This document shows positions 56,201 to 63,869 of a stretch of 64,000 bases of DNA, in pieces. Source of the DNA: Meghimatium bilineatum (lineage: Eukaryota; Mollusca; Gastropoda; Stylommatophora; Philomycidae); contig CM067316.1 of NCBI GenBank assembly GCA_034231615.1, forward strand, positions 26,063,791 to 26,127,790, written 5' to 3'. How positions within the stretch are numbered: the stretch's first letter is position 1; each line of letters opens with the position of its first letter. Both the position numbers and the translations under genes were made by a program. The notes beneath the pieces are model-generated. The model saw only the letters and a list, made by a program, of their open reading frames with translations. It was not told the origin of the DNA and searched no databases.

Positions 56201-59200
56201 TTTCTGAGCTTTGTTAGTGACCTGACATTCAGATTCTCACAAGAGCAATGAGGATCCTTTCAAAGTGACTGTTGTTTCCATTATTCATCTTTAACACCTG
56301 TTTCTAGCCAACAAGCAACAAAAACCATCTGCATGCTGTACAGCCTTTACCAGCTGCTTAAAAAGACTGAACAAATGTAGTTGATAACAGTGTTGTCAGT
56401 TCTACTAAACAATAATCTCATCTACGTGGGGTAAGGGGATACAGATTTATAAAGTACATATACAATAGTGAAAATACAAAATGGCTTGTTTTTATACATG
56501 CTGTTGTTAATACATGTCAGCATGTAAGGTTCCCATGTAGTGTAACATTTGTAACAATGTTTGGCTATGTAACCCTTACATCATTAATGTAACAGCTATC
56601 TTCTTATTCTTTTGTTAAACATTCAGTCTGATATTGGTCGTGCATAGAGGGGTTTGATTTAGGTCATCTTGAGTTACCCACAACTTATTTTACAGAAAAC
56701 AGAGAAGCTCCTGTAGGTTGGATATCATTCTTTGAACAGCTAAACTGGAGCAATAGATGTGGTTATTTGGTCCCTATTGTTTACTTTGGGTCTGCTCTCT
56801 TGAACAACATTTTGACCACTTTCTGTATGGTGCATTGATTCAATTGTGTAGTGTAAACATCCTCTTTCAAGTTCCATGCCTTGTGGGCTGGCATTTTTAG
56901 ACTTTAATGGTGGGGAAGTATCTTATGATATCTACCCAAAAGCTGGTTTTCAGGGGATTTCTTGCAGATTAGCTTTTTGTGTGGAATGCAAAGAATGGAT
57001 TGTAACATCAAAAATTGGGCTGCATCACATTCTTGATGAAACCAGACATTGACATTTATCATAACTTTCAAGACACTAACAATGTATTCTGGGGCAGAAT
57101 CTACATGTGACTTTTGTCAAGTTTCCAATAAGTATTTTTGTAAGGCTCTTCAATACAATATTTAAAACATTTCAAGACAAAACTTTAGGAGAATTTAACC
57201 CTTTGGCTGCGGAGGCATCCTTAAAGATATGATGAAAGTTACCTCCATTTTGCAGACATTTCCATAAGGAGCAATGGGTCAAGTATTCATATAATTTACT
57301 CATGAAAGCACCTCAATGTTATCAAATACCCTGATTGGCTAGTTCAGTCTGTCCAAAGGTATCTTCAAATCGAGATTTTGTAATTACATATGATTGTTAG
57401 TGTCATTTCAACTCTTGTCTGTCGAGACAGCTGTACCTTTTTTGTGGTGCTATTTTACCTAGACCTACAAATATGGTGAAGTGCAGACTCAATGAATCAG
57501 AAATTTATAAAGTTTTGAAAAAACTTTTATCTGATAATTCTATCATTAATTTATCTGATACAGGAAGTAATTTAGAAAGTGTTAATTTGCATTGTGATAC
57601 TAGTAGTGATTTAGAGGATATAGATATTTCAGATGGTATCTGCAGTGCAAATGTTTCAAATTCGTGGTCAGTCAAATTGTGATACAGTAAGGTCCCCATT
57701 TCCATTTCTGGCAATAATGGTGTAATAATCCAAAACATTGATCGTGCAGACATTTTAAGAATCTCTGAATGTGTATCAAATAATACTATTATACAACATA
57801 TTTGTGATGAAACAAATACATTTTCTGAAAAAGCATATCGCTGATAGGAAAAACTTTTCATCTGGAATAATACGGATTATTATGATTATTTGTTTAAAAT
57901 AATGTTTCATTTTGTGGGACGAATGTATGTTAAAGGTTTCTACATCTCCTCCATAATATAAAGAAGCATTATGCGTGTGAATTCATAAATTAGAGTATAC
58001 AGTAATAATACACTCAAATTGTTGAATGTGAGAATACAGTGGACAAATTGGTTTGGGGAAAAAATACAACAATCTTTACAATTTTCCAGCACTGCAGTTA
58101 CAATTTGACCTTTTTACTCCTCCCTCATTCCCCTCCCCTACCGCAGCCGAGGGGTTAATAAATATATTTAATTATTAATTTGTAATTGTTGTACTTAATT
58201 ATTTCAGAAGTGTATCCACTCTGCAAAGTTTATTTTTTTGTGTAAGGTAATATTTTATTTAGCTCTGTGGAACATTTTACAGGTTTTTATCTTAACAGAT
58301 TGACAGGTATGTTGGCAGTCGAGAATTATAGCAATAATGTTCATACAACTTTGACTTAAATCCCCAGACAAGCCCAGGTCAAGGTAATCTTGGTGTGAGG
58401 TCAGAGAGTACATTGAAACAAGCTGCGATGTTAAGTTCTAGTGGTGAACTGGAACTATATACTTGTATAACAGGTTCACATAATAAATGTTGTTGTTATT
58501 TCTTGTAGTACTATCTCAATATGGAATATGTTTTTTATGCCAAAAGGGAAAGTTTAGAAATAATTTAATAGATGTAATTATGTTGACGAGAGGCACAATG
58601 AGACAGCTTTTGGTTAGGAATGTTTTAACTCTATGTCCTTAACCTTTGCTATTTTTATCAAATTCAAAACATAAATAACAAAAACAGAAGTATTTTTATT
58701 GTAAAAAGTTATCTTTCATCATGAAATTTCTGAGCACTAAAAGAGTTATATGGCCATGGCATTGAGAAGAATGGATAACAAGTACTCAAACATTTGATAC
58801 TTTTGAAACTCAGAGATTGGAAGAATTCCGGGTACACTAAGATACAAAGATGTCTATAGAGATTCAATGAAATACTTTTCCATTAATTGCATTGGCTGGA
58901 GACTGGATTGCAGTGAAAGTAACATTTTGTAAAAATTCAGCCTTTATAGAAATCTTGCAGGACAAGTTGAAGATAAACCAAATCAAGCCCAAAAAAATAA
59001 CAATCAACTCCAACTAGATCCTCTTTGTAACAGGACAATAGTTCTACTAATTTCCAGCAGGATGTAGTTTAAGAAATGGAAATAATTGTTCACCATTTTG
59101 ATTTGTGCCAATGATCCGATTTCAACATGGTAACTAATACTTTCTATATTTTACCACTTCCACTAAATGGTGGACGTCTGTAGTCACATCAATATAATAT

Positions 59201-62200
59201 GCCAGCCATATGGGATTTTGTAGTCACATTAATATAATATGCCAGCCGTATGGGATTTTGTAGTCACATTAATATAATATGCCAGCCGTATGGGATTTTG
59301 TAGTCACATCAATATAATATGGCAGCCGTACGAGATTTTGTAGTCACATCAATATAATATGCCAGCCATATGGGATTTTGTAGTCACATTAATATAATAT
59401 GCCAGCCGTATGGGATTTTGCCACTTGAATATCTTGGCAATCCTTTCTTCTCACAATTGTATAATCTATAAGATGCCAGTGTCTTGATCGAGGGTGCATC
59501 TAGGAGGCTCGGTTCAAGTTGGAAGTTGAAAAATAGTGTTAGTAATGAGGGAGGTCATGTTTTCCACATGTTTGTAGTGAAGACAAAGTTCATTGCTGTT
59601 GCATTGACCCACTCCTTATTTCCCAAAATTATGCCATTCAGGAGATATTACTTATACCTACCCTTGCATTGACATCTCCAAGTTGTTGTTCGTCCATCAC
59701 AAGTGATGATGACCATTTGTTACATTCACTTTTGAAATTCAGTTAAGAGATATGTCCTTGATTACAAGTTTGTAGATGGCTAATAAACCCTATTCTAGCC
59801 CCAAATGTTCCTGGACAGTTCAGACATGGGATGACCACTGTAGATGGTTGTTGGTATACGCATGACTTTCTAGCTACTCTCTGTTGTTGAGCTGCTGGTT
59901 TTCTTCTCTTTTCACAAGAATGCAAGTGGAATGAGCTTATAGCTTTGGAACTGCAGTGATAAATGTATGCAGTTTACCATAGAACTTATCTTTGACTTCA
60001 GGATTTGTCAGAATTGGCACATGTGTATTGATGTTGGCTACATATTTTTTATTTATAATCTATTATTTATAACCTCTGGTGAGCCTACTAGTTTGCCAAG
60101 GAGTGCTGTTTTAATATAAAAGCAAACTCCTGCTTCACGTCTTATCTCAATCACTCTTCTGCTCCAAAAGAATATATAACCAGTACCTCTCACAAAGCTG
60201 CTGTGTCAATATTTACCTTTCTAGCTCTTTCCCAATCAAGGTTATTCATCTAATAGGTCTATTCATGTTAAAATGATTATCATGAATTGTGCACACATTG
60301 CATGCACCTAAAGTCAGTGAGGAAAACCCCTTCCCGTCTAGTGAATTTTTGTAGATGTGAAAATGTGAAAATAACTTGCATTGGGGATTTGGATTTAAGT
60401 GAGGAAGAGTTTTACAAAACATCCACTTCACTCTCTTGTCAAACCTCATTTGAATGTTTCCACAATTAAGTCTGCATAAGCAGGCACATTCAATACTGAA
60501 GTGTCAACAGTTAAAACTGCTATAAGCAGAAACACTCAATACTGAAATCTTCCTACAGTTAAGTCTGTTATAAGCAGAAGTAGTCAATATTGAAATATTT
60601 CCACAGTTAAGTCTGTTATAAGCAGATTACTATAGGAAAATGAACAGATATTGCCTTTAATGGTTTTCAGATTCTGGGATGACAACACTTTCGAAGAAGA
60701 AGATAACCTTAACATGTGAGGGTGGTCAAACTTACAAAGTGCACACCAAACATTGGTTTCTAAACAGAGGACATGTTGGAGTTTTGTGTAACAACACTGT
60801 TCAGTAAGTACTTTATGTAAATATGTATGTGCACGTTTGAGTTGTGTTTACATGTGTGTATGAAATAAAGATGGAAATAGATGCATGAGAAATAATCGCA
60901 GTGACTTATCTCTAATAATATGTCTATATATATTGCAGAAAGAGAAGATTTATGAGTAGTAAAATAGCATTCCCATCCAGCAAACATGATAAAAAACTTT
61001 AGCATATGCCTTTATCTCTCATTAATTAACTGACTATTGATGCATTGGATGCAACTTCTGTCTGTTCTTTCATTACCATGAACGCCAGAATATTCAGGCA
61101 GTAGATCCATGTCATATCCAAAGAATTAGAAGTAGCTATAGCTGATGTCCATTATATCGACATCAATTATCAATAAACCCGTAACACTTCACGGTTGTAG
61201 GGGTACCACATTGGATGCCTCAGCAGACAGAGTCCTCCAGCGAATTCTATCCTCAGCGATACGGATGAGTGTGGAAATATCTTGCCCTGTCCATTCCTTG
61301 ATGTTGTCTGTCCATGACTTTATTCTCCCTCCTCCACCCTCAAACAGTTCCCTGCAGTATTGTTTTTGACAAGGAATCATGCTTGCATACATGTTCGAAC
61401 CATGCTAGTTTTCGACGTTTCACTATTGAAAGAAATGGCTCCTGAACACCTGCACACATCTCTACTTTATTTATTTACGTACACATTGGTCTTATGTTCC
61501 CTATAGGAAATTCGTAGAATTCATCTGTAGCATTTGTACTCGAAAGCCTGTAATCTTCTCTCCATGTCTGCAGTGAGTGTCCAACTCTAACAACCATACA
61601 ACACAACAGAAAGCACCAGCGACTTATACAGTTTGATTTTCACTCCAAAACTGATGTTGCTTTTCCAAATCACAGTTAGCCTTGACAAGGACGCTAAAGC
61701 CATCTCCAGCCTTACTTTTAGTTCTGCTTTGCATTTACCATCGCTGCATATACTGGATCCAAGGTATTTGAAGGTATTCACCTCCTCAAGCTTATGTCCA
61801 TTCATCATGATATTAGTCTGGTTTTCTGTGTCTCTGCTGTTTACCAAGATTTTGCTCTTATCTGTATTGATTTCCATTCCGTACTTGCTGGTAACATTTT
61901 CCAACTTTGCTGTTAATTCTTGCAATGATTGTTCTGACCCAGCTATAAGATCAACATCATCAGCGAAACGCAAGTTGCAAATAGGGCAAATATATCGACA
62001 TAAGCCATTTTAAATCTTTCAAAGAAAAAAACTAAGATATTTGCACAATAGTTATTAAATGGGGTAACAGAGAACCAATAATGACCTCACTTTCCATCCT
62101 CATATTGAAAGTACTTATAACTCCATTGTGTTCAGTGATCCATCTACTGTACTACTAGCACTGACTCTGCCAGAATTTTAAACCACATTAGACAGATCTA

Positions 62201-63493
62201 TCTGTGATCACAATGACATTATCTTCCTTGAAATTATTAGTTCATTAATTTAGGGTCTGAGTGTCCATTGTTCTAATCTGTACAGAGGCACTAGATACAC
62301 TATTGACATTTAAACATTACCAAGTTCAAGGTAACAATGATACACACGGAAACATGTAGTCATGGAAGCTGATTTTCTTGAAAATTTGACGGGAACGATA
62401 ACAGATATAACAAATTAACAAATTATTACCCAATACAACATGGATTCAATACTATAAGGACCATACCAACACAAATTTAAACAAATACTATACATCTTTC
62501 ACATTTTACAGACATTCACCTTGTGAACAATGGACCAATAAATCAACTAACAGGAATCTCACTATCAGAACCACCATAAACAGGAATCTCACTATCAGAA
62601 CCACCATAAACAGGAATCTCACTATCAGAACCACCATAAACAGGAATCTCACTATCAGAACCACCATAAACAGGAATCTCACTATCAGAACAACCATAAA
62701 CAGGAATCTCACTATCAGAACCACCATAAACAGGAATCTCACTATCAGAACCACCATAAACAGGAATCTCACTATCAGAACCACCATAAACAACACTAAC
62801 ATCATGTAAAAAAGCTCAATGTACTCACCAAAATAAATGATAGTATGCAACATGATTGAAGATCACAAGTTGACATTTTACTACAGGACACAACCAATTT
62901 TGCAGCCATATGTGTACAAAGTTGAAGATTGACAGCATAGTCATGTGGACATGTGCTTCAGGCTGCAGAGCATATAATTCCAGAATATGAAATACTAAGG
63001 TCTAGAGAATGAACATTGGAAGAAAAACTCTATTGATTACTGTACGAGTTACAAAAAACAGTTACGTTTATAGAAAAGACAAAACTGAAAGATATAGGCG
63101 TGTTTATTACAAATGAAAAAAAATTGTAAAATATGTCAACCGCAGTGTTTTCAATTTGGTAGAAAATGAGCTAATGAGCCTCTATTCATGATTAAGTATT
63201 CAAAAGGTTTTGTTTGATTATTCACTAATATATTTGTAATTACCGTTTGTTTATTCACTAATATGTTTGTAAATACTGTTTGTTTATTCACTAATATGTT
63301 TTTAATGACCATATGACCTCTTTTTACCTCTACAATTACCTCTTTTCACCAAAGAATCTTCAGAGTGAACGATGGAAAATTTGTTTGTAAATCTACACAT
63401 GGCAATATAAGAAATGTTCAGAAAGTGATCAAAAGTTCATCACCAGTTTTCTTGACATGGTTTCTAACATCTGAGGAACTCTTTTCTCTGCAG
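41135..63493 (+). CDS. HPS6: HPS6-like BLOC-2 subunit, N-terminal half (partial, spliced)
   Basis: Exons 41135-41272, 42341-42427, 43951-44173, 49093-49204, 53403-53565, 58208-58241, 60671-60803 and 63364-63493 join with matching phases to give ~340 residues. Against human HPS6 from memory, the order of short motifs agrees: a TPLIDVLMLSPYLLAL segment and an MLWRF strand, then LVWCE followed by a YCICKR strand, then a SVFIQNCPPSD segment and a VHLVFDF strand. HPS6 joins HPS3 and HPS5 in BLOC-2, a cytosolic complex that sorts cargo to lysosome-related organelles such as pigment granules. The N-terminal half is expected to form a beta-propeller. The first coding exon is not found, and the gene continues beyond the window; human HPS6 is about 775 residues. 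Human HPS6 has its coding sequence in one exon, so at least eight exons here is a contrast. Assignment is by motif memory, not alignment. Confidence 0.55.
41540..41850 (-). mobile_element. LINE 3' end relic with zinc finger remnant
   Basis: The minus strand reads EKREHWAIYKQQKQKDKSEY and SGPSALLHAVQCNKTFLAQI, then RLIGHPYS. The C...F..QI.L..H pattern is the eroded C2H2 finger that ends some LINE ORF2 proteins (compare 55554 and 59750). Confidence 0.5.
42341..42427 (+). CDS. HPS6: HPS6-like exon (29 codons)
   Basis: The acceptor TTGTATTTTGCTTTTCAG ends at 42340 and the donor is GTCAGT. The translation ILHSKCLDIPVLSTPLIDVL continues MLSPYLLAL and runs directly into the IDTAGHVMLWRF strand of the next exon, giving a continuous propeller-like blade. 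Confidence 0.65.
42590..43475 (-). mobile_element. Penelope-like element fragment (nuclease plus tail)
   Basis: The minus strand encodes LVHSHLKSSVPDHFGTV, FPKATFSIDEAFTCESRN and VIYVIICKHCGKQYIRETGL, then RYALENHLIFELGTLKPFGL, and ends in the same tail as 5385-5745. It is broken in several places and lacks the reverse transcriptase core. It lies in an HPS6-like intron. Confidence 0.75.
43951..44173 (+). CDS. HPS6: HPS6-like exon (74 codons plus one base)
   Basis: The acceptor TGCTCATTTCAG ends at 43950 and the donor is GTAGGC. The translation holds IDTAGHVMLWRFTAQFSW and the diagnostic STLVWCELQPVQSS, then YCICKRQLCS. LVWCE followed by a Cys-x-Cys strand is the best match to human HPS6. It ends in phase 1, which fits the exon at 49093. 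Confidence 0.7.
44174..44714. other. HPS6-like intron, tRNA-like repeat remnant
   Basis: TGATGGCCAAGATACCGAGT at 44400 recurs inverted at 34461-34490 (ACTCGGTACCTTGGCCATTA), so a dispersed SINE fragment is likely. Nothing else is recognised. Confidence 0.4.
44715..44945 (+). repeat. Dispersed repeat, copy 2
   Basis: ACAGTGTTAGGTTTGTG, CCCATTTCCTCAGGCTGGGC, GATTTGAAAATATTTTTGGT and TCCAACTAGGAAGCCACAG align with 23965-24210. GGAATTGAACCTAG is an inverted B-box-like segment, so a tRNA-derived SINE on the minus strand is possible. A short third copy starts near 29420. Confidence 0.55.
45590..46060 (-). pseudogene. LINE C-terminal relic (family B)
   Basis: The minus strand encodes KNKCLRRITNTHWSEF, RKRCWSYIGHVLRADTNRIH, HKFLEWIPTGKRARGRPKEK and QELHRIALNRQNWRDLTSAL. 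The 3' tail is (GAAT)n. It is longer than the copy at 35816-36043 and shows where that copy is truncated. Confidence 0.75.
46285..47065. repeat. Degenerate ~160-180-bp satellite, five units
   Basis: Units begin near 46290, 46470, 46633, 46790 and 46960 with TGTTTGCAAAG(A/G)(C/A)AAG-like sequence, then CATCTGTTGAT, then AGCTAATTAATATTCAAAAT, GGCGGCTAATTTGCATAATT. Divergence between units is ~25-40%. A short TA/TG tract lies in unit one (46443-46470). Confidence 0.7.
47066..48544. other. HPS6-like intron, nothing recognised
   Basis: AT-rich DNA with the poly-C tract at 47278 and a short inverted pair at 48235-48270 (AACAAGCTATTG with CATAGCTTGTTC). No coding signal. Confidence 0.5.
47278..47293. 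repeat. Poly-C tract
   Basis: A run of about 16 C followed by GAAAAAAA. Poly-G tracts of similar kind lie at 956-966, 33826-33838 and 39449-39457; their lengths are likely to vary. Confidence 0.85.
48545..49048 (-). pseudogene. LINE C-terminal relic close to an HPS6-like exon
   Basis: A 165-codon minus-strand frame is still open: MDITRLKNIWKNNKIEKNVL, PVATYGCETWTLSKTAAKKI, LKCYRKILRISWKDKIRN, LFGHIKRHNCLERQIMEERV and GRPRRRWTDDIKDNMNTSLE. It lacks the catalytic RT core. Its 5' truncation point is ~45 bp upstream of the acceptor at 49092. Confidence 0.8.
49093..49204 (+). CDS. HPS6: HPS6-like exon ending inside the first unit of a minisatellite
   Basis: The acceptor TTTATTTTATATTAG ends at 49092. 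Two bases complete the previous codon to Asp, then VDTQKIIEQSQTSVFIQNCP and DVQSMSSNVLFITT follow. The donor is GTGAGT at 49205 and leaves CA, which becomes CAA (Gln) with the first base of the exon at 53403. The last 14 bases of the exon (49191-49204) are also the start of a 36-bp tandem unit that is repeated ten more times in the intron. A LINE relic ends ~45 bp upstream of the acceptor. Confidence 0.65.
49191..49586. repeat. 36-bp minisatellite, 11 exact units, containing a splice donor
   Basis: Each unit is TTTATTACAACGCAGTGAGA followed by GTCTCAAATATATAAC. Unit 1 has GTGAGTATC, units 2-5 GTGAGAGTC and units 6-11 GTGAATGTC, so the variants are arranged in blocks. The first 14 bases of unit 1 are the end of the HPS6-like coding exon and the GT at 49205 is its donor. 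The unit is a multiple of three, so frames stay open on both strands by chance. Confidence 0.97.
49680..49895 (-). mobile_element. Penelope-like 3' tail, solo
   Basis: CAATAAAAGGTGATACTACG, then AACTATCACTAAAACTAAGG, ACATTTTCAACGTTTCAAAC and CAGGTCTTTCTTAAGA match the Penelope tails elsewhere in the window. It lies between the 36-bp minisatellite and a LINE RNase H relic. Confidence 0.65.
49960..50465 (+). pseudogene. LINE RNase H and C-terminal Cys-rich relic
   Basis: Blocks read CGIPGNEKADQLAKEGAAED after allowing breaks, then MNRPEQVIILRLRTGHNRLR, SHMYTKFKIGNTAMCTCGQA and QSAKHILQECSEHE. This is the RNase H end and CxCG...H..C zinc knuckle of a LINE. It ends in an (AAG)n tail. 50154-50435 is open. 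A worse copy lies at 62875-63125. Confidence 0.75.
50903..51185 (+). mobile_element. SINE-like repeat, long-tail type, 12-bp target duplication
   Basis: It begins with CTTCTTCTTCTTCTGC, has the head AGCAGGATGTAGTCCGGAGA and the long body with CCTCCTTAGTCGCCTTTTAC and CCCCATTCGGGCC. AAAACTCATATT occurs at 50891-50902 and 51186-51197. It is the best-preserved copy of this type in the window. Confidence 0.85.
51600..52040 (+). repeat. Long direct repeat, copy 1
   Basis: CTCTCTGGCACTGTGCTTTT, GGCACAGGGGTGTCTGAGAT, ATTGCTTGTCTTTT, TACTTTTGGGATCTTGGTTA and CAGTACCCTTAGCACCC align in order with 52820-53245. No terminal repeats or coding sequence recognised. Confidence 0.7.
52215..52330 (+). repeat. 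Diverged SINE-like copy
   Basis: TTTCCTCCGGAAGCGTGATA, then GTTGTGCCACAGTTATGCGC and AACATCTGATTTCGGC follow the order of blocks in the SINE-like family, but with much divergence. Boundaries are approximate. Confidence 0.4.
52455..52790 (+). repeat. Pair of ~90-bp direct repeats
   Basis: CATCGGGTACTGAACCTTTT occurs at 52477 and 52699, each followed by ...TTGACAGAAGAGTTGGGCTC or CTCAACAGTAGAGTTGGGCC. They lie between the two long direct repeats. Confidence 0.75.
52800..53245 (+). repeat. Long direct repeat, copy 2, next to an HPS6-like exon
   Basis: CCCTAGCACTGTGCATCTTT, GGCACAGAGGTGTCTGAGAT and TACTTTTGGGATCTTGGTTA match copy 1. A third, shorter copy is at 56090-56270 (TCCAAGATGCACCATGGGAA). 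The exon at 53403 begins ~160 bp later. Confidence 0.7.
53403..53565 (+). CDS. HPS6: HPS6-like exon (54 codons)
   Basis: The acceptor TTCTTCTTAAAATTCAG ends at 53402 and the donor GTATTT follows 53565. After the split Gln codon the frame reads FHSEQVTVHLVFDFVNKYLS, then CPEVLPHEVLDFHEIVINTL. The phase fits the previous exon. The frame stays open for a few codons past the donor and then stops. Confidence 0.65.
54435..54720 (+). repeat. Diverged SINE-like copy, composite tail
   Basis: TTCTGTGTTCTCAAACTGCT, then AGATGTAACCCAGAGAATGC and ATTATGTCTTAATTTGTAG match the shared head at low identity. The rest recalls the 3055-3480 copy in layout (GGCAGACCAGGCCC; GCCTTGGTGGGCTGCTGG). Confidence 0.35.
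54880..55260 (+). mobile_element. LINE C-terminal relic
   Basis: LLYGSETWATYMQTRMARRM and after breaks HDTGIDMQLWEQDAMDYVAW, CGKIRNGVLTKEK match the LLYGSETW and R..W......A.DR..WR blocks of jockey/CR1-type LINEs. Confidence 0.6.
55490..55965 (-). pseudogene. LINE ORF2 C-terminus with C2H2 zinc finger
   Basis: The minus strand encodes RWAGHLVRMENSRVPKQIYY, GGQKKRFKDTLKSSLKHLNI, VGTWESLAQDRTSWRYSIRT and the terminal finger CCQFCKRTFCARIGLASHLK. Stop follows THY. This 3' region is intact over ~130 codons, the best preserved of the zinc-finger LINE family here. The 3' end is near 55490. Confidence 0.8.
55966..57194. other. HPS6-like intron, mostly unexplained
   Basis: Holds the short third copy of the long direct repeat (56090-56270). 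A segment at 56694-56830 after a good acceptor (CAACTTATTTTACAG) is open as NREAPVGWISFFEQLNWSNR, but its length and lack of a fitting donor do not match the exon phases. Confidence 0.4.
57199..58154 (+). mobile_element. piggyBac-type element with TTAA target duplication
   Basis: The left end CCCTTTGGCTGCGG and right end CCGCAGCCGAGGGG are inverted repeats (two mismatches in 14), directly flanked by TTAA at 57195-57198 and 58155-58158. TTAA insertion and CCCTTT-type ends are hallmarks of piggyBac. At 956 bp it is non-autonomous. It lies in the HPS6-like intron, 53 bp before the inferred 34-nt exon. Confidence 0.85.
57473..57682 (+). pseudogene. N-terminal remnant of a piggyBac-type transposase
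   Basis: The frame MVKCRLNESEIYKVLKKLLS continues into an acidic stretch, SSDLEDIDISDGICSA, and stops after 69 residues. An acidic N-terminus with S/D/E runs is usual in piggyBac transposases. No DDE domain follows within the element. Confidence 0.6.
58208..58241 (+). CDS. HPS6: HPS6-like 34-nt exon (inferred from phase)
   Basis: The flanking exons end in phase 0 and start in phase 1, so an exon of length 3n+1 is needed between 53565 and 60671. This segment has a good acceptor (TTAATTATTTCAG) and donor (GTAAGG), is 34 nt long, and is open as KCIHSAKFIFL plus one base that makes Tyr with the next exon. It starts 54 bp after a piggyBac-type element. Other short candidates cannot be excluded. 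Confidence 0.45.
58242..59044. other. HPS6-like intron, nothing recognised
   Basis: No repeat partner or coding segment was found between the 34-nt exon and the SINE-like fragment at 59045. Confidence 0.5.
59045..59135 (+). repeat. Diverged SINE-like fragment
   Basis: CCAGCAGGATGTAGTTTAAG, ATTTGTGCCAATGATCCG and TTTCAACATGG follow the block order of the 1888-2036 family. No flanking direct repeat is clear. Confidence 0.4.
59181..59420. repeat. 40-bp minisatellite, six units
   Basis: TAGTCACATCAATATAATAT plus GCCAGCCATATGGGATTTTG repeats at exact 40-bp steps from 59181. Units differ at a few sites (CATCA/CATTA, CCATATG/CCGTATG), in a non-random order. Confidence 0.97.
59690..59925 (-). pseudogene. 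LINE 3' end with zinc finger remnant
   Basis: The minus strand reads CEKRRKPAAQQQRVARKSCV and PCLNCPGTFGARIGFISHLQ, then TC. The finger keeps C..C....F.....I.HL but has Cys for the last His. 3' end GTCCATCACAAGTGATGATG matches 20315 and 30435. Confidence 0.6.
60459..60627. repeat. ~50-bp tandem repeat, about 3.5 units, before an HPS6-like exon
   Basis: ACAGTTAAGTCTGTTATAAG, CAGAA, GTCAATATTGAAAT and CTTCCTAC-like blocks recur three to four times with moderate divergence. The exon at 60671 starts 43 bp after the array. Confidence 0.75.
60671..60803 (+). CDS. HPS6: HPS6-like exon (43 codons)
   Basis: The acceptor TTTAATGGTTTTCAG ends at 60670 and the donor is GTAAGT at 60804. With two bases completing the previous codon the frame is open: SGMTTLSKKKITLTCEGGQ, then KHWFLNRGHVGVLCNNTV. 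The other two frames contain stops. Ends in phase 2. Confidence 0.65.
61185..62005 (-). pseudogene. LINE reverse transcriptase C-terminal half
   Basis: An open 128-codon minus-strand frame gives MRFADDVDLIAGSEQSLQEL, KYGMEINTDKSKILVNSRDT, TFKYLGSSICSDGKCKAELK and KSLVLSVVLYGC, with the FADD catalytic box intact. Lower coordinates give KSWTDNIKEWTGQDISTLIR and RWRTLSAEASNVVPLQP after breaks. The N-terminal RT and endonuclease are absent. Confidence 0.8.
62551..62790. repeat. 30-bp minisatellite, eight units
   Basis: CAGGAATCTCACTATCAGAA plus CCACCATAAA repeats eight times from 62551 with only one substitution (ACAACC in unit five). The low divergence means it is young. The minus-strand frame it opens is an artefact. 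Confidence 0.97.
62875..63125 (+). mobile_element. LINE C-terminal relic
   Basis: ACACAACCAATTTTGCAGCC, GTGTACAAAGTTGAAGATTG and ACGAGTTACAAAAAACAGTT match 50200-50410 at nucleotide level. Frames are more broken than in that copy. Confidence 0.65.
63212..63305. repeat. 33-bp tandem repeat, about three units, before an HPS6-like exon
   Basis: GTTTGTTTATTCACTAATAT plus GTTTGTAAATACT starts at 63212, 63245 and 63278. The exon at 63364 begins ~58 bp later. Confidence 0.85.
63364..63493 (+). CDS. HPS6: HPS6-like exon, last one in the window
   Basis: Two AGs precede it; only the one ending at 63363 (AAGAATCTTCAG) keeps the frame, giving QVNDGKFVCKSTHGNIRNVQ, then SPVFLTWFLTSEELFSLQ. The donor is GTATGT at 63494. 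It ends in phase 0 and the gene continues right of the window. Confidence 0.65.
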
Positions 63494-63869
63494 GTATGTT
63501 ATGCCAGATTATCTGATTGATAGAAGAGACTGAAGTCGATCAAACAGACATATTTTCTTTTAACAGTGATTAATAAAATACTGCGGGGCTTTTTGAATAA
63601 TTACATGATGAGATAGCATGAGATGTCATAATCAATCAATGTTAAACCAATTGATGGAATAGAACACACAATGAACACACAATGTGAATACAAGATGAAG
63701 ACAATGTCTAAATCATCTACAATTGTCTGAAATCATATAAAATTGTCTGCAAATCTAAATGTAAATACAAGATTGCTCTTCATGATCAGAGGATTTTGAG
63801 ATGAATGAGCATGAGTCAATATCGAGAATGCGCGAATTGGGAATGAGGATGGGCGTGGCCCATAGAGAA

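Noticed and set aside
56694-56830. Possible HPS6-like exon starting NREAPVGWISFF
   Set aside because: The acceptor is good, but no donor gives the required length of 3n+1 in an open phase-0 frame. The 34-nt exon at 58208 fits all constraints.
62551-62790. CRISPR-like regular array
   Set aside because: Units are directly adjacent with no unique spacers, and the DNA is animal nuclear DNA. The same applies to the arrays at 49191 and 59181.
62506-62853. Open frame with repeated MVVLIVRFLF
   Set aside because: It is only a translation of the 30-bp minisatellite on the minus strand.
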